The translations under genes and the position numbers were made by a program. From an uncultured Lachnospiraceae bacterium (lineage in GTDB: Bacteria > Bacillota > Clostridia > Lachnospirales > Lachnospiraceae), in the NCBI GenBank assembly GCA_948441955.1, contig CAOJQZ010000094.1, forward strand, positions 1-7,679: DNA of 7,679 nucleotides. Direction: 5' to 3'. The notes beneath the pieces were generated by a model. The model ran no database searches and was not told where the DNA came from. It worked only from the letters and a program-made list of their open reading frames with translations. How positions within the stretch are numbered: the stretch's first letter is position 1; each line of letters starts with the position of its first letter. This document shows, one piece after another, positions 6,441 through 7,679 of the stretch.

Positions 6441-7298
6441 TTGGAAAAGAAGAAAGTGATAAAGGAATATATTTATATAACGTCTGGGCTTATGATAGCG
6501 GCAGCGGCAATTTATTTTTTTATGATTCCAGGGAATATTGTTATGGGAAGTATTACAGGTCTGGCAATGGTGCTGGTGCATGTAGTTCCGGTTCCCATCT
6601 CTGTAATGACTCTTATTTTGAATATTATCTGTCTTGTTCTGGGATACATTCTGATAGGCCGTGAATTTGGGGTAAAGACGATCTATGTTTCTGTACTTCT
6701 TCCGTTTATGCTCAATATTTTTGAGCGGATATTTCCGAATCAGCATTCTTTGACAAACGAGATTATTCTGGATGCACTTGCATTTATTATTCTTGTCAGT
6801 ATCGGACAGGTTATTATGTTCAATCAGAATGCCTCCTCTGGAGGGCTGGATGTGATTGCAAAAATTATGAATAAATATTTTTATCTGGATCTTGGGAAAT
6901 CGGTTACAATTGCCGGGATGGCAGTTGTATTCAGTTCTCTTTTTTTCTATGATACAGTAACGCTTGTAGTCGGCGCACTTGGGACATATTTTAACGGGAT
7001 CGTTGTAGATGAATATATAAGTGGATTTTCACGCAAAAAGAAGGTATCTATTCTCTCTAAGAAACATGAAGAGCTTAAGGATTACATCATGAACGACCTA
7101 AAGCGAGGGGTTACACTTTATACAGCAAAGGGCGGTTATGATAAAAAAGAGAGAGAAGAGCTTGTTACAATTCTCAATAAAAACGAATATGCGCTCTTAA
7201 TGAAGCGTATCAGAGATACGGATAAGGAAGCATTTGTTACAGTGGCTACTATAAGCGAGGTAGTTGGTATGTGGAATATGGCGGGAAGAAATAAGTAG
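6441..7298 (+). CDS. YitT-family membrane protein (DUF161 plus DUF2179)
   Basis: Integral membrane protein of the YitT family, 285 residues, full length. The N-terminus is short and basic (MEKKKVIKEY). Hydrophobic segments follow at about 11-28, 36-50, 53-73, 79-96, 108-126, 153-170 and 172-190. Between them lies the family-typical NQNASSGGLDVIAKIM stretch (128-143), containing a Gly-Gly-Leu-Asp motif. From about 222 to 278 is a soluble DUF2179 domain (GVTLYTAKGGYDKKEREEL, ending AFVTVATISEVVGMW), expected on the cytoplasmic side. The molecular function of the family is not established; it is often guessed to be a transporter or regulator, and no substrate can be read here. It starts with TTG after a strong ribosome binding site and lies downstream of a terminator-like hairpin, so it is probably a separate unit from the peptide operon or reached by read-through. 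It is convergent with the glycerate kinase gene. Confidence 0.93.
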   Translation: MEKKKVIKEYIYITSGLMIAAAAIYFFMIPGNIVMGSITGLAMVLVHVVPVPISVMTLILNIICLVLGYILIGREFGVKTIYVSVLLPFMLNIFERIFPNQHSLTNEIILDALAFIILVSIGQVIMFNQNASSGGLDVIAKIMNKYFYLDLGKSVTIAGMAVVFSSLFFYDTVTLVVGALGTYFNGIVVDEYISGFSRKKKVSILSKKHEELKDYIMNDLKRGVTLYTAKGGYDKKEREELVTILNKNEYALLMKRIRDTDKEAFVTVATISEVVGMWNMAGRNK

Positions 7299-7304
7299 GA
7301 AATT

Positions 7305-7679
7305 TTACAACAGCCTGAATACCTGCTCTACAGCCATACGCATATTTTCTTTAGCATTTTCCGGTTTCATTGCGTCATGAAGTGTGGTGGCGCCGCGGAC
7401 GATAGGAAAGAATGCATCTATTCCGGCTTTATTGCATACAGAAGCATCAGAAGTTACACTTCCTGCAAATGCGATTGTCTTCACTCCATATTTTTTTGCA
7501 AGACCGGCAACGCCTGAAGGAACCTTCCCCATAGCAGTCTGGCTGTCTATGCGTCCTTCACCGGTTATGACGATATCTGTGTCAGGCAGCTCTTTTTCCA
7601 GTCCGACAGCATCAAGTATAAGAGAGATGCCGGGTGTGATACTGGCATGAAGATAGCTAAGCAGTGCAAAGCCGAGTCC
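7305..7679 (-). CDS. Glycerate kinase, C-terminal part (start lies beyond the window)
   Basis: The last 124 residues of a glycerate kinase of the GarK/GlxK family (about 370-380 residues), which phosphorylates D-glycerate with ATP and feeds it into lower glycolysis. On the minus strand the frame is open from base 7679 to the TAA at 7307-7305. The fragment begins GLGFALLSYLHASITPGISL, matching the family's glycine-rich and PGI(D/S) region. It continues with VITGEGRIDSQT (fragment residues 37-48) and GKVPSGVAGLAKKYGV, both hallmarks of the family; TGEGR(I/L)D is strongly conserved. The C-terminal tail AVEQVFRLL is of normal length, so the 3' end is intact. A shorter reading that starts at the internal methionine at 7532 is not a real gene start, because conserved family sequence continues upstream. 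Nothing links it functionally to the peptide operon. Which position of glycerate is phosphorylated (2- or 3-) cannot be told from this fragment. Confidence 0.93.
   Translation of the reverse strand, partial: GLGFALLSYLHASITPGISLILDAVGLEKELPDTDIVITGEGRIDSQTAMGKVPSGVAGLAKKYGVKTIAFAGSVTSDASVCNKAGIDAFFPIVRGATTLHDAMKPENAKENMRMAVEQVFRLL

Noticed and set aside
7305..7532. A 75-residue minus-strand gene starting at the methionine at 7532
   Set aside because: The same frame stays open to the window edge and encodes conserved glycerate kinase sequence upstream of this methionine, so this is an internal residue.
7384..7650. An 88-codon plus-strand open frame near the right edge
   Set aside because: It lies opposite the conserved glycerate kinase sequence and reads as its complement; no family resemblance of its own.

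Overview
The window looks like a chromosomal segment of a low-to-moderate GC Firmicute, most likely a gut Clostridia/Lachnospiraceae-type bacterium. This is inferred from strong AGGAGG-type Shine-Dalgarno sites, GTG/TTG start codons, tight gene packing and the families present. I see no tRNA, rRNA, CRISPR array, insertion sequence, phage gene or plasmid origin. No species can be named from the sequence alone.

Positions 1-6349 hold five co-directional plus-strand genes that read as one operon: a large M14-type zinc carboxypeptidase-like protein (5' end at or beyond the window edge), a DUF969 membrane protein, a DUF979 membrane protein, an M29-like (AmpS/COG2309) aminopeptidase, and pyroglutamyl-peptidase I (pcp). 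Gaps are short (36, 3, about 36 and 55 bases) and no internal promoter is convincing. DUF969 and DUF979 proteins are known genomic partners of Pcp and have been proposed as a two-subunit 5-oxoproline (pyroglutamate) transporter. The inferred theme is therefore peptide breakdown: Pcp removes blocked N-terminal pyroglutamate, the M29-like and M14-like enzymes attack peptides from either end, and the membrane pair moves 5-oxoproline or a related compound. No 5-oxoprolinase (pxpABC) gene lies in the window.

Positions 6350-6440 hold a long imperfect hairpin (20-bp stem, 9-base loop, A-rich left flank, T-rich right flank) that probably terminates the operon. It sits just ahead of a YitT-family membrane protein gene (6441-7298) with a TTG start and a strong ribosome binding site. 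From 7679 down to 7305 on the minus strand runs the C-terminal third of a glycerate kinase, convergent with the YitT gene and separated from it by only six bases.

Most of the window is recognisable metabolism. The parts least explained are the roughly 600-residue N-terminal region of the M14-like protein, the substrate of the DUF969/DUF979 pair, the true substrate of the compact M29-like enzyme, and how the YitT gene is transcribed past the hairpin.
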